From: Streptomyces sp. NBC_01451
Lineage (GTDB): Bacteria > Actinomycetota > Actinomycetes > Streptomycetales > Streptomycetaceae
Assembly (NCBI RefSeq): GCF_036227485.1
Contig: NZ_CP109479.1
Location: forward strand, 9,176,001-9,240,000
Direction of reading: 5' to 3'
Length of the DNA: 64,000 nucleotides
Below the pieces are notes generated by a model. The model was not told where the DNA came from. It searched no databases and saw only the letters and a list, made by a program, of their open reading frames with translations. The position numbers were made by a program, and so were the translations under genes. Shown piece after piece: positions 44,322 through 53,373 of this stretch. Within the stretch, counting starts at the first letter, position 1, and each line of letters starts with the position of its first letter.

Positions 44322-45326
44322 TTGGAGAATGACGCTCTCGACGACTGGATGGGCTCGGTCGACCCGTACCTCCCGCCGCTGGCCTCGGTCGCGAAGGAGT
44401 TCACCGCTCTCACCGGCGTGCCCGTCGACCTCCCCACGGCCCTCTTCCTCCGCGCCCGGCTGGTCGGGCACACCGTCCCGGGCCGGACATCGGCGGGCGG
44501 CTCCTGCCACCTCCTCGAAGCGGCCGACGGCTGGACCGCCGTGAACCTCGCCCGCCCCGACGACCTGGCCGCCGTTCCGGCTCTCGTCGCCCTCCTGGAC
44601 GGGGCGGAGGGAGAGCCCCTCCAGGAAGTGGTGCGCCGGACACCGGCCGCCAGTGCCGCGGCGAGTGCGCAGCTGCTGGGGATCGCGGCAGCGGAGCACG
44701 CCTCCGTGAGCGGCGCCCCGGTGCGCACCGAGCGTCTCGGCGAACAGCGCGTACGCGACACGGCCGCCCTCCGTGTCGTCGACCTGTCGGCGCTCTGGGC
44801 GGGCCCGCTGTGCGCACGCCTCCTGGGTCTGGCGGGCGCCAGGGTGGTCAAGGTGGAGAGCACGACCCGCCCGGACGGCGCCCGCGCCGGGTCGCCCGCC
44901 TTCTACCGCTGGCTGCACGAGGGCCACGACAGCCTGGTGCTGGACTTCGCCCCGGGCGCGCTCGCCGAGGTGATCGCGGGGGCGGACATCGTCATCGAGG
45001 CATCCCGGGCGAGGGCGTTGCGCCGGCTCGGGGTCCACGCGGAGGAGTTCCTCGCCGCCCGTCCGGGCCGGGTCTGGGTGAGCATCACCGGGTACGGCAG
45101 GGACGACGACCGCATCGCGTTCGGCGACGACGCTGCCGTCGCCGGCGGCCTGACCGGCCTCGACAGCCGGGGCGACCCCGTGTTCCTGGGCGACGCACTC
45201 GCCGACCCGGTCACCGGCATCCACGCCGCCCACGCCACCGCCCGCTCCCTCGCCACGGGGGGCGGCGAGCTGCTGAGCCTCGCCATGTCGGCCTGCGCCG
45301 CCTCGCTGGTGCCGTCGCCGTGCTGA
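44322..45326 (+). CDS. CaiB/BaiF CoA-transferase, atypical architecture
   Basis: A 334-residue protein. The first 140 residues resemble the inserted lobe of long CaiB proteins (TSAGGSCHLLEAADGWTAVN). The CoA-transferase hallmark (VVDLSALWAGPLCARLLGLAGARVVKVE) begins near residue 150, and the chain ends after VAGGLTGL. The TTG start has GGAGAAGGG 10 bases upstream. The order differs from the other three CoA-transferases of the island. Its reaction is presumed CoA transfer. Confidence 0.82.
   Translation: MENDALDDWMGSVDPYLPPLASVAKEFTALTGVPVDLPTALFLRARLVGHTVPGRTSAGGSCHLLEAADGWTAVNLARPDDLAAVPALVALLDGAEGEPLQEVVRRTPAASAAASAQLLGIAAAEHASVSGAPVRTERLGEQRVRDTAALRVVDLSALWAGPLCARLLGLAGARVVKVESTTRPDGARAGSPAFYRWLHEGHDSLVLDFAPGALAEVIAGADIVIEASRARALRRLGVHAEEFLAARPGRVWVSITGYGRDDDRIAFGDDAAVAGGLTGLDSRGDPVFLGDALADPVTGIHAAHATARSLATGGGELLSLAMSACAASLVPSPC
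44325..44339 (+). promoter_or_regulatory. weak operator-like site over CoA-transferase start
   Basis: GAGAAT-GAC-GCTCTC, with two mismatches in the second arm, lies in the first codons of the gene at 44322. It is a weak candidate. Confidence 0.3.
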
Positions 45327-46588
45327 TCAGGAACGTCGAGATCCGGGGCGCCGGGCGGGTGGACGTGCGTGTCCGGGACGGGCGTATCGCCGAGATCGGG
45401 GAACGGCTGGACGGGCGGGACGAGCCGGACGCCGTCGACGGACACGGCGGCGCGCTGCTTCCGGGCCTCCACGACCACCACGTCCACCTCGCGGCGCTGG
45501 CCGCCGACGCCGCCTCTGTCCGGGTCGGCCCGGCGGACGTCACCGGCCGGGACGGACTCGCCGCGGCCCTGCGCGGCGGGGCGCCCGGCCAGTGGGTGCG
45601 GGCCGTCGGCTACCACGAGAGCGTCGCGGGCGAGCTCGACCGCTGGACCCTCGACACCCTCGCACCGGACCGGCCGGTCCGTGTCCAGCACCGGACCGGC
45701 GCGCTGTGGGTGTGGAACAGTGCCGCGCTGCGGGCGGCCGGGCTGGAGACGGGAGGGGGCGACGGGCGGTTCTGGCGCGAGGACGAACGGCTGCGCGCGT
45801 ACGCACCACCCGTGCGGCTGGACCTGGAGGGTGTGGGGAGCAGAGCGGCGGCGCTCGGCGTCACGGGGTTCACCAACGCCGATCCGCATCCGGCGGACGG
45901 ACTCCTCGATCTGCTGTCGGTACTGCCGCAGCGGCTGCTCGTCATGACGGTCGACGCGCCGGTGAAGCTGATGCTCGACGACGCAACGCTGCCAGCCCCG
46001 GCCGAACTCGCCACCAGAATCGCATCGCTCCGGCCACGCCCGGTGGCCGTCCACTGCGTGACCCGGGTGCAGCTGCTGGTGACCCTCCTCGCGCTGGACG
46101 AGGCCGGCCCGGTCGACGGCGACCGCGTCGAGCACGCGTCCGTCGTCCCGGCCGAGACCATCCCCTGGATCAGGCAGCTCGGTGTGACGGTCGTGACCCA
46201 GCCGCACTTCCCCGCCGAACGGGGTCACGCCTACGCCACCGACGTGGACCCCGACGACCGCCCCCACCTCTACCGCTGCCGGTCCCTGGCCGACGCGGGC
46301 ATCCCCCTCGCCGCCGGCACCGACGCCCCCTACGGAACTCACGATCCGTGGGCCGTCATGCGGGCCACCGTCGAACGCGCCGGGGGAGAGGCCCTGACCC
46401 CGCAAGGGGCTCTCGACCTGTTCACCGGGGAGCCCCGACACCCCGCGAGGGCACGGCGACTGACGGTCGGCGAGGCCGCCGACCTGTGCCTGCTCCACGT
46501 ACCCCTGCGGGAGGCACTCGACGTGCTGACGGCCGACACAGTAAGGGCGGCGTTCGTCGCCGGAGACCGCATCACCGCACCCGGGTGA
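45320..46588 (+). CDS. amidohydrolase (YtcJ-like, amidohydrolase-3 branch)
   Basis: A 422-residue metal-dependent hydrolase. The HxH motif is intact (DHHVHL), with GTDAPYGTHDPW near residue 335 as the aspartate region and His in EHASVV. The GTG at 45320 overlaps the stop of the CoA-transferase upstream. Family members hydrolyse C-N bonds. It converges with the SDR at 46598, with 9 bases between. Confidence 0.87.
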   Translation: MLIRNVEIRGAGRVDVRVRDGRIAEIGERLDGRDEPDAVDGHGGALLPGLHDHHVHLAALAADAASVRVGPADVTGRDGLAAALRGGAPGQWVRAVGYHESVAGELDRWTLDTLAPDRPVRVQHRTGALWVWNSAALRAAGLETGGGDGRFWREDERLRAYAPPVRLDLEGVGSRAAALGVTGFTNADPHPADGLLDLLSVLPQRLLVMTVDAPVKLMLDDATLPAPAELATRIASLRPRPVAVHCVTRVQLLVTLLALDEAGPVDGDRVEHASVVPAETIPWIRQLGVTVVTQPHFPAERGHAYATDVDPDDRPHLYRCRSLADAGIPLAAGTDAPYGTHDPWAVMRATVERAGGEALTPQGALDLFTGEPRHPARARRLTVGEAADLCLLHVPLREALDVLTADTVRAAFVAGDRITAPG

Positions 46589-46597
46589 GGAGGCCCG

Positions 46598-47383
46598 TCA
46601 GACGCTGTACCCGCCGTCCACCCCCAGCGCCTGCCCCGTGATGAACCCCGCGCGCTCCGAGGCGAGGAACGCCACCGCCTCCGCGATGTCCGTCGCGGCC
46701 CCGAAGCGGCGCAGCGGGATGTTGCGCCGGGTGATCGCCAGTGCGGCCTCGTCCAGTTCGCCGGAGGCGATCAGGCGGGCGGCGATGCCGTCGTTGAGCA
46801 TGCCGGGCGCCACGCAGTTCACGCGGACCCCGTACCGTCCCTCCTCCGCCGCGAGCGCCCGGGCGACCGCCTCGACGGCGCCCTTCGTGCCCGCCGACAG
46901 GCCGTCCCGTACCGGGTAGCGCCGGGTGGCCACCGTCGTCACGGCCACGATGCTGCCCCGGGTCTCCCGCAGCCTCGGCAGCGCGGGATGGACCAGGTTG
47001 AAGAACGCCGCGGCGTCCGCGTCGAGTTGCGCACGGTACTCGCTCGGGGTCACCGTGCTGAGATGCCGCATCGGTACGTGGGGACCGGCCGCGTACACGA
47101 CCGTGTGCAGCCCTCCGAACGCCTCGGCTGCCTCGGCCACCGCCCCCGCCGTGGCCAACTCGTCCCCCAGGTCCAGCCGCAGGGCCAGCACTTGGCGGCC
47201 GTACGCCTTCACCTCGCCGGTGATCGACTCAGCCGCCGTCTCGTTGCCGCGGTAGGTGAACGCCACGTCGCTGCCCCGCCCGGCGAGCGTCCGCACGATC
47301 TCCGCACCGATGCCGCCGGTGCCGCCCGCGATGAACGCGGCGCCCGTCCGGCCATCGAAGTCAGCTGTCCCGGAATCCCGCAT
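46598..47383 (-). CDS. SDR-like protein lacking catalytic tyrosine
   Basis: A 261-residue SDR with AGGTGGIG (NAD(P) turn), YAAG, and a C-terminal GQALGVDGGYSV. The active-site segment reads LSAGTKGAV, so Lys is kept but the tyrosine four residues before it is replaced by Ser. A standard alcohol dehydrogenase role is therefore doubtful. It shares one base with the upstream ACAD stop and is last in the nine-gene operon. Confidence 0.82.
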   Translation of the reverse strand: MRDSGTADFDGRTGAAFIAGGTGGIGAEIVRTLAGRGSDVAFTYRGNETAAESITGEVKAYGRQVLALRLDLGDELATAGAVAEAAEAFGGLHTVVYAAGPHVPMRHLSTVTPSEYRAQLDADAAAFFNLVHPALPRLRETRGSIVAVTTVATRRYPVRDGLSAGTKGAVEAVARALAAEEGRYGVRVNCVAPGMLNDGIAARLIASGELDEAALAITRRNIPLRRFGAATDIAEAVAFLASERAGFITGQALGVDGGYSV

Positions 47384-48531
47384 CACAGTCCCAACGACTT
47401 GGCGATGATGACCTTCATGACCTCGCTCGTCCCGGCGTAGATACGGGTGATGCGCGCGTCCGTGTAGAGCCGGGCGATGGGGTACTCCTGCATATAGCCG
47501 TATCCGCCGAAGAGTTGAAGGCAGCGGTCGACGGCCCGGGCCTGCATCTCCGTGCAGAACAGCTTGACCTTCGCCGCGTCCGCGCCGGACAGCCCGCCGT
47601 CGACGAGTTCGAGGACCGCACGGTCGAGCATCATCTGAGCCGCCTCCAACTCGGCTGCCACAGAAGCGAGTTCGAACTTGGTGTTCTGGAAGGCGGCGAC
47701 CGGTTTCCCGAAGACCCGACGCTCCTTGACGTACTCGACCGTCGTGTCGAGGGCTGCCCGTGCCTGCGCGACCGAGCCGACCGCCACCGTCATCCGCTCC
47801 TGCGGCAGGTTGTGGCCCAGGTAGCCGAATGCGGCGCCCTCCTCGCCGAGCCGGTTGGCGACCGGGACACGGACGTCGTCGAAGGCCAGCTCGACCGTGT
47901 CCTGCACCCTGATGCCCATCTTCTTCAGCACCCGGCCCCGCGTGAACCCCGGCATGCCGTCCTCGACGACCAGCAGGGTCAACCCCGCCCGCCGGTCGTC
48001 CGGATCGGCGGCCGTCCGCGCCACCACGACCACCAGATCGGCCAGCAGACCGCCCGTGATGAACGTCTTCGTCCCGTTGAGGACGTACGAGTCGCCGTCC
48101 CGCACGGCGGTCGTCCGGATGCCCGCGAGGTCGGAGCCCGTGCCGGGTTCCGTCATGGCGACGGCCGTGAGGAGCTTGCCGGCGGCGAGGCCGGGGAACC
48201 AGCGGGCGCGCTGCTCCTGGTCGGCGTAGGTGAGGAAGTAGGGCAGGACGACGTCGAGTTGGGTGCGTACCGTGCCCAGGGTGACCAGCGCGCGGGCCGC
48301 CTCCTCCTGGAGGACCACGTTGTAGCGGTAGTCGTCCAGTCCCGCCCCGCCGAACTCCTCGGGGACGGACATGCCCAACAGGCCCAGCGAGCCGAGCTGT
48401 TCGAAGAGTTCGCGGGGCAGCCGTCCGGCCTCCTCCCAGTCGGCGTAGTGGGGGACCACCTCGTTCGCCACGAAGTCCCGCACCAGTCCTCGGAACGCCT
48501 CGTGGTCGGGCGTGAAGATGTCTCGGCGCAC
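47383..48531 (-). CDS. acyl-CoA dehydrogenase
   Basis: A 382-residue ACAD with AMTEPGTGSDLAGI, LNGTKTFITGG, FGKPVAAFQNTKFELA and the C-terminal GYGYMQEYPIARLYTDARI; the RIYAGTSEVMK end is standard. Glu in the YAGTSE segment region is a likely base in the wider family. GTG at 48531 with GGGAG upstream. It dehydrogenates an acyl-CoA. Confidence 0.93.
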   Translation of the reverse strand: MRRDIFTPDHEAFRGLVRDFVANEVVPHYADWEEAGRLPRELFEQLGSLGLLGMSVPEEFGGAGLDDYRYNVVLQEEAARALVTLGTVRTQLDVVLPYFLTYADQEQRARWFPGLAAGKLLTAVAMTEPGTGSDLAGIRTTAVRDGDSYVLNGTKTFITGGLLADLVVVVARTAADPDDRRAGLTLLVVEDGMPGFTRGRVLKKMGIRVQDTVELAFDDVRVPVANRLGEEGAAFGYLGHNLPQERMTVAVGSVAQARAALDTTVEYVKERRVFGKPVAAFQNTKFELASVAAELEAAQMMLDRAVLELVDGGLSGADAAKVKLFCTEMQARAVDRCLQLFGGYGYMQEYPIARLYTDARITRIYAGTSEVMKVIIAKSLGL

Positions 48532-48542
48532 AACTGCTCCCG

Positions 48543-49688
48543 TCAGGAGGCGAGTTCGACGAGGGTGGCGTTGGCTGTGCCGCCGCCCTCGCACATGGTC
48601 TGCAAGCCATAGCGCAGGCCGCGCTCCCGCATGTGGTGGATCATGCGGGTCATCAGGACCGCGCCGGACGCCCCGAGCGGATGCCCCAGGGCGATGGCCC
48701 CACCCAGCGGGTTGAGGAGCGCCGGGTCGGCGCCCGTCTCGGCGAGCCAGGCCAGCGGTACGGGGGCGAAGGCCTCGTTCACCTCGAAGACGCCGACCTC
48801 GGACAGCCGGACGCCCGTCCTCCGCAGCAGCCGCCCGGTCGCGGGGATCGGCCCGGTCAGCATGAGCACCGGATCGGCGCCGACGACCACCCCCGCGCGG
48901 TAGTGCACGAGCGGCGCCAGACCCAGCTCGCGCGCCCTCCCCGGCGTCGTCACCAGCAGCGCGGCGGCGCCGTCGGAGATCTGGGAGGCGTTGCCCGCGT
49001 GGATCACACCGTCGTCCTGGAAAGCGGGTCTGAGCCGCGCGAGGCCGGCGGCACTGGTCCCGCGCCGCACGCCCTCGTCGGTCCCCACGGTCAGGTCGCC
49101 GACGATCACCGGCACGATCTGTTCCTCGAACGCCCCGGAGTCCAGAGCCGCCGCGGCCCGCTCGTGCGAGAGCGCCGCGAACTCGTCGAGCCGCGTCCGC
49201 GTGAACCCCCATTTCTGCGCGATCCTCTCGGCGGACACCCCCTGATCGAACGAGAAGTCCTGGTAACGCGCGAGGACCTGGGGCCCGTACGGCATCCCGG
49301 AGGCCCGCGCCGAACCCAGCGGAACCCGGCTCATCACCTCGACCCCGCCCGCCACGACGACGTCCTGCTGCCCCGACAGCACGGCCTGCGCGGCGAAGTC
49401 CAGCGCCTGCTGACTCGACCCACAGGCCCGGTTGACCGTCGTACCCGGAACGCTCTCGGGCCAGCCCGCCGCGAGCACCGAGTAGCGGCCGATGTTGCTC
49501 GACTGGTCGCCGACCTGCGCGACACAGCCCCAGACGACATCGTCGACGACACCGGGATCGATGCCCGTCCGCTCGGCCAGCGCGTTCAGGACGAGGGCGG
49601 ACAGGTCGGCCGGATGGACGCCCGCGAGCCCGCCGCCGCGCCTCCCGACGGGAGTGCGCACCGCCGCCGCGATCACCGCTTCACGCAC
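48543..49688 (-). CDS. thiolase, FadA5-like
   Basis: A 381-residue thiolase with NRACGSSQQA (acylated Cys near residue 90), NEAFAPVPLAW, GHPLGASGA (His) and MCEGGGTANA (second Cys). This resembles FadA5-type steroid-chain thiolases as well as general ones. Its GTG shares one base with the upstream hydratase stop. It cleaves a 3-ketoacyl-CoA in the large minus-strand operon. Confidence 0.93.
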   Translation of the reverse strand: MREAVIAAAVRTPVGRRGGGLAGVHPADLSALVLNALAERTGIDPGVVDDVVWGCVAQVGDQSSNIGRYSVLAAGWPESVPGTTVNRACGSSQQALDFAAQAVLSGQQDVVVAGGVEVMSRVPLGSARASGMPYGPQVLARYQDFSFDQGVSAERIAQKWGFTRTRLDEFAALSHERAAAALDSGAFEEQIVPVIVGDLTVGTDEGVRRGTSAAGLARLRPAFQDDGVIHAGNASQISDGAAALLVTTPGRARELGLAPLVHYRAGVVVGADPVLMLTGPIPATGRLLRRTGVRLSEVGVFEVNEAFAPVPLAWLAETGADPALLNPLGGAIALGHPLGASGAVLMTRMIHHMRERGLRYGLQTMCEGGGTANATLVELAS

Positions 49689-50551
49689 TACGGCCTCCTG
49701 ACCGAAGGGGCGCCGGGCGTCGCCGGGTCGGTTGTCGCCCTGTTGGTCTGCGGACCGGTTCCGGGCACCGCCCACCGCCCGTCGAAGAACGGCTCCCGCT
49801 TCTCCACGAACGCCGTGAACGCCTCCGCGACGTCCGCGGTGGCGAAGTTGACCCCCTGGGCGCGAGCCTCGTTCGCGAGCGCGTCGCGCAGTGTGCGGTC
49901 GGCACCCTCGTTCAGCAGCGCCTTGGTCTGCGCGAGGGCGACGGGCGCACCCGCCACCAGCCGCGACCCGAGAGCGTCGACGAAGGAGTCCACCTCGTCC
50001 GCCGCCACCACCCAGGTCACCAGCCCGAGCGCCCGTGCCTCCTCGGCACCGATCGTCTCGGCGAGCAGCGCGAGCCGCTTGGCCTGCTGCAGCCCGACCA
50101 GCTTGGGCAGCAGCCAGGAACCTCCCAGGTCCAGGGAGAGTCCGCGCCGCGCGAAGATCTGCGAGAACCGTGCCTCCGGCGTGGCCACGACGAGATCGCA
50201 GCCCAGCGCGAGATTCCACCCGGCTCCGACCGCGACACCGGTCACCCTGGCGATGGTCGGCACCGGCAACTCGTGCAGTTGCAGGGCGATGTCGCTCAAC
50301 GTCCGCATCCGGTACAGAGGGTGGACGCTGCCCAGCCCACCCGAGATGTCGGCTCCCGAGCAGAACGCGCCCCCGGCCCCCGTGACCACCAGCGCCCGCA
50401 CGTCACGATCACGCCCCGCGTCCGTCAACGCGTCCCGCAACGCGGCCCACAACTCCGCGTCGAGGGCGTTCTTCCGGTGCGGCCGGTTCAGCGTCAAAGT
50501 CCGTACGCCGTCCCGGTCGTCGCACAGCAGCACGGGTTCCGTGTCGCTCAC
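49688..50551 (-). CDS. enoyl-CoA hydratase/isomerase-family protein, PaaG-like
   Basis: A 287-residue crotonase with FCSGADISGG; the first Glu position reads GAGWN (Asn) and the second region reads FARRGLSLDLGG, which has the Asp pattern of PaaG-type isomerases rather than the two Glu of a hydratase. Double-bond isomerisation is therefore more likely than hydration. The GTG overlaps the CoA-transferase stop (GTGA). Confidence 0.88.
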   Translation of the reverse strand: MSDTEPVLLCDDRDGVRTLTLNRPHRKNALDAELWAALRDALTDAGRDRDVRALVVTGAGGAFCSGADISGGLGSVHPLYRMRTLSDIALQLHELPVPTIARVTGVAVGAGWNLALGCDLVVATPEARFSQIFARRGLSLDLGGSWLLPKLVGLQQAKRLALLAETIGAEEARALGLVTWVVAADEVDSFVDALGSRLVAGAPVALAQTKALLNEGADRTLRDALANEARAQGVNFATADVAEAFTAFVEKREPFFDGRWAVPGTGPQTNRATTDPATPGAPSVRRP

Positions 50552-51771
50552 GGCGCTCCACCCCCGCCCGTGTCCGTGCCCGTTCTCTCGCCCCGCTCGT
50601 CGACGCCCAACTCGGCGAGTACGGCCGCCGTGTGCTCGCCGAGCGCCGGAATCGCGCCCATCGGCTGCTCGTAACCCGAGATCACCGGCGGTGGAAGCAG
50701 CGCGGAGATCGGCCCGTACGGTGTCCCGACCTCCCGCCACCGGTCGCGCGCCTTCAGATGCGGGTGTGCGACCACCTCGCTCGGCTTGTTGAACCGCGAG
50801 TTGCCGATCCCGGCGGCGTCCGCGCTGCTCTGGACGTGCGCGAGTTCATGGCGGGCGCACCAGGTGCTGATCTCGGTGTCCAGGACGGCCCGGTGGGCGA
50901 CCCGGCCGGGCGTCGTGGCGAACCGTTCGTCGTCCGCGAGGTCGGGCCGGTCCAGCAACTCCCGTGCGAACCGCTGCCATTCACGGTCGTTCGTCGTCCC
51001 GAGGACGACGGTGTGACCGTCGGCCGTGGCGTACGCCCCGTACGGTGCCACCGCCGGCGACCCCATGCCCCAGGGCTGCTGGTCGACGCCCGAGTGCTGG
51101 GTGTACGTCAGCGGATAGCCCATCAGCTCCGTCATGGTGTCGAACAGGCTCACCGCGACCGACGCCGGACCGCCGCGCCGCCCACGCCCCCGCTCGTACA
51201 GCAACGCCATGATGGACAGGGCCGCGTACAGCCCGGCGCACACATCGGCCATCGGCGGCCCGGGCTTGGCCGGAGCCCCGGGCAGACCCGTCACCGCACA
51301 CGCCCCCGCCTCGGCCTGGACGAGCAGGTCGTAGGCCCGCTTGTGCGAGAGGGGGCCGCCGGGACCGTACCCGTCGATCTCGACCGCGATCAGCTCCGGA
51401 TGCCGTACGGCCAGGTCGGCGGGGGCGATGCCCAGTTTGGCCGTGGTGCCCGGTGTGAGGTTGGAGACGAGGACGTCGGCGCGGGCGAGCAGCCGGTGCA
51501 ACACCGCCATTCCCGCGGGTGACTTGAGATCCAGGGTCACCGACTCCTTGCCCCGGTTGATCCACACGAAGTGTGCCGCGAGGCCGTTCACCACGTCGTC
51601 GTAGTGCCGGGCGAAGTCGCCGCCCTCCGGGTTCTCCACCTTGATGACCCGGGCGCCGAAGTCTCCGAGGGTACGGGTGCACATGGGTGCGGACACGGCC
51701 TGCTCCAACGTCACCACGGTGACGCCGTCGAGCGGTCCGACGGCCCTGGCCGGGACGGCTTCGTCGCCCAT
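50548..51771 (-). CDS. CaiB/BaiF family CoA-transferase
   Basis: A 407-residue class III CoA-transferase with VTLEQAVSAPMCTRTLGDFGARVIKVE, NRGKESVTLD, and Asp in RAYDLLVQAEAG. It is one base after the ligase stop, so CoA loading by ligase and transferase may be alternatives for acids in the same route. ATG at 51771. Confidence 0.92.
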   Translation of the reverse strand: MGDEAVPARAVGPLDGVTVVTLEQAVSAPMCTRTLGDFGARVIKVENPEGGDFARHYDDVVNGLAAHFVWINRGKESVTLDLKSPAGMAVLHRLLARADVLVSNLTPGTTAKLGIAPADLAVRHPELIAVEIDGYGPGGPLSHKRAYDLLVQAEAGACAVTGLPGAPAKPGPPMADVCAGLYAALSIMALLYERGRGRRGGPASVAVSLFDTMTELMGYPLTYTQHSGVDQQPWGMGSPAVAPYGAYATADGHTVVLGTTNDREWQRFARELLDRPDLADDERFATTPGRVAHRAVLDTEISTWCARHELAHVQSSADAAGIGNSRFNKPSEVVAHPHLKARDRWREVGTPYGPISALLPPPVISGYEQPMGAIPALGEHTAAVLAELGVDERGERTGTDTGGGGAP

Positions 51772-51772
51772 G

Positions 51773-53356
51773 TCAGGCCTGCGCTTCGAAGCGGGCGCGC
51801 AACTCGTTCTTGAGGATCTTCTGGCTCGCGTTGCGCGGGAGCCGGTCGGTGAAGCGGACGTGGCGCGGCACCTTGAAGTTGGCCATCTGCTCGCGCGCCC
51901 ACTCGACGACGTCCTGCTCGCCGACCTCGTGGCCCTGCTTCGGGACGACGAAGGCGCAGCCGACCTCGCCGAGCCGCTCGTCGGGCACCCCGATCACGGC
52001 GACCTGCGCGACGGGCTCGTAGGCCAGCAGTAGTTTCTCGATCTCGGCCGGATAGGCGTTGAATCCGCCGACGATGTACATCTCCTTCTTCCGGTCGACG
52101 ATCGAGAGATTCCCGGACGCGTCGAGCCGCCCGATGTCCCCGGTGTGCAGCCAGCCCTCACCGTCGATCGTGACGGCGGTCGCCTCGGGGTCGTCCCAGT
52201 ACCCTCGGGTGACGTTGTATCCCCGGACGAGGATTTCGCCGTCCTGTTCCGCCGCGAGTTCCTGACCCGCCTCGTCGACGATCCGAACCTCGACGTCCGG
52301 GATGACGCGGCCGGTCGTCCGGGCCACCGTCTCCGCGGAATCACCGATGCGCGTTGTCGTCACGAGTGCGGACGACTCGGTCAGCCCGTACGCGCTCATC
52401 ACGATGTCGAAGGACAGCTCCGACTTCATGGCGCGGATCAGCGACTCCGGAATGGTGGTGCCGCCCGTCATGGAAACCCGGAGCGACGAGAGATCGTGTC
52501 CGGAGCGGTCGGGGTGGTTGATGAGGTCGTGGAAGATCGTGGGCGGGCCCAGGAGAATGCTCACGCGTTCCCTGCCGATGATCTCCAGCGCCTTTCCGGG
52601 ATGGAACACCGGCATCGGAATGACCGTCACCCCGTGCAGGAAGGAGGCCAGCCAGCCGGCCTTGTAGCCGAAGCAGTGGAAGAAGGGCGGAATGACGAGA
52701 AACCTGTCGCCGCGCCGGAACGTGTACTCCTCGGCCATCCAGCCGTACGCCCGCAGCGACTGGCCGTGGGTGAGGACGACCCCCTTGGGATGGCCCGTCG
52801 TACCGGAGGTGAACATCACGTCGGAGATGTCGTCAGGGGTGAGCCGCCCGATCGTCTTCCCGGCCGTGGCGGCGGGGACGACCCCGCCGGCCCGCAGGAA
52901 TTCCGTCCACGACAGATCCGCGGCACCCTTCGCGCCGAGAACCGACACCGTCCTGCGGAGCGCCGGAAGCCCGGGGTCGTGCTTCAGCAGCCCGGCGACG
53001 CAGTCATTGCCGAGGAAGGGGGCAGCGAACACCGCCTTCGCTCCCGACTTGCGCAGAATGTAGGAGATCTCGCCCGCCTTGAAGCGTGTGTTGAGGGGGA
53101 CGACGACACCTCCCGCGCCCTGAATACCGAGTGCGGCGAAGATCCATTCCGCGGAATTGGGGGCGCAGAGTCCTACCCGGTCGCCTTCCTCGATCCCCAG
53201 CGCGACGGTGGCTCTCACCGCCTCCACCATGCGCTGTTCCAGCTCACGGAAACTCCACCGGCGGTCCTCGTCGATCAGCGCGGTGTCGTCTCCGAAGCGC
53301 TCGGCGGCCAGCCCGACGGCATGGGGAATGGTCAGGAATTCGTCGTCGTATCGCAT
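51773..53356 (-). CDS. AMP-forming acyl-CoA ligase (4), FadD3-like
   Basis: A 527-residue ANL enzyme with FTSGTTGHPKG, SAYGLTESS, WLHTGD and KKEMYIVGGFNAYPAEIE, the last block close to that in ligase 2 at 23294. The A10 region reads NASQKILK, with Gln in place of the usual Gly, but the lysine is kept. ATG at 53356 with GGAG upstream. It follows the ACAD with a 17-base gap. It activates an unknown acid, possibly a ring-cleaved intermediate. Confidence 0.92.
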   Translation of the reverse strand: MRYDDEFLTIPHAVGLAAERFGDDTALIDEDRRWSFRELEQRMVEAVRATVALGIEEGDRVGLCAPNSAEWIFAALGIQGAGGVVVPLNTRFKAGEISYILRKSGAKAVFAAPFLGNDCVAGLLKHDPGLPALRRTVSVLGAKGAADLSWTEFLRAGGVVPAATAGKTIGRLTPDDISDVMFTSGTTGHPKGVVLTHGQSLRAYGWMAEEYTFRRGDRFLVIPPFFHCFGYKAGWLASFLHGVTVIPMPVFHPGKALEIIGRERVSILLGPPTIFHDLINHPDRSGHDLSSLRVSMTGGTTIPESLIRAMKSELSFDIVMSAYGLTESSALVTTTRIGDSAETVARTTGRVIPDVEVRIVDEAGQELAAEQDGEILVRGYNVTRGYWDDPEATAVTIDGEGWLHTGDIGRLDASGNLSIVDRKKEMYIVGGFNAYPAEIEKLLLAYEPVAQVAVIGVPDERLGEVGCAFVVPKQGHEVGEQDVVEWAREQMANFKVPRHVRFTDRLPRNASQKILKNELRARFEAQA

Positions 53357-53373
53357 CGAGAGGGCTCCAGTGC

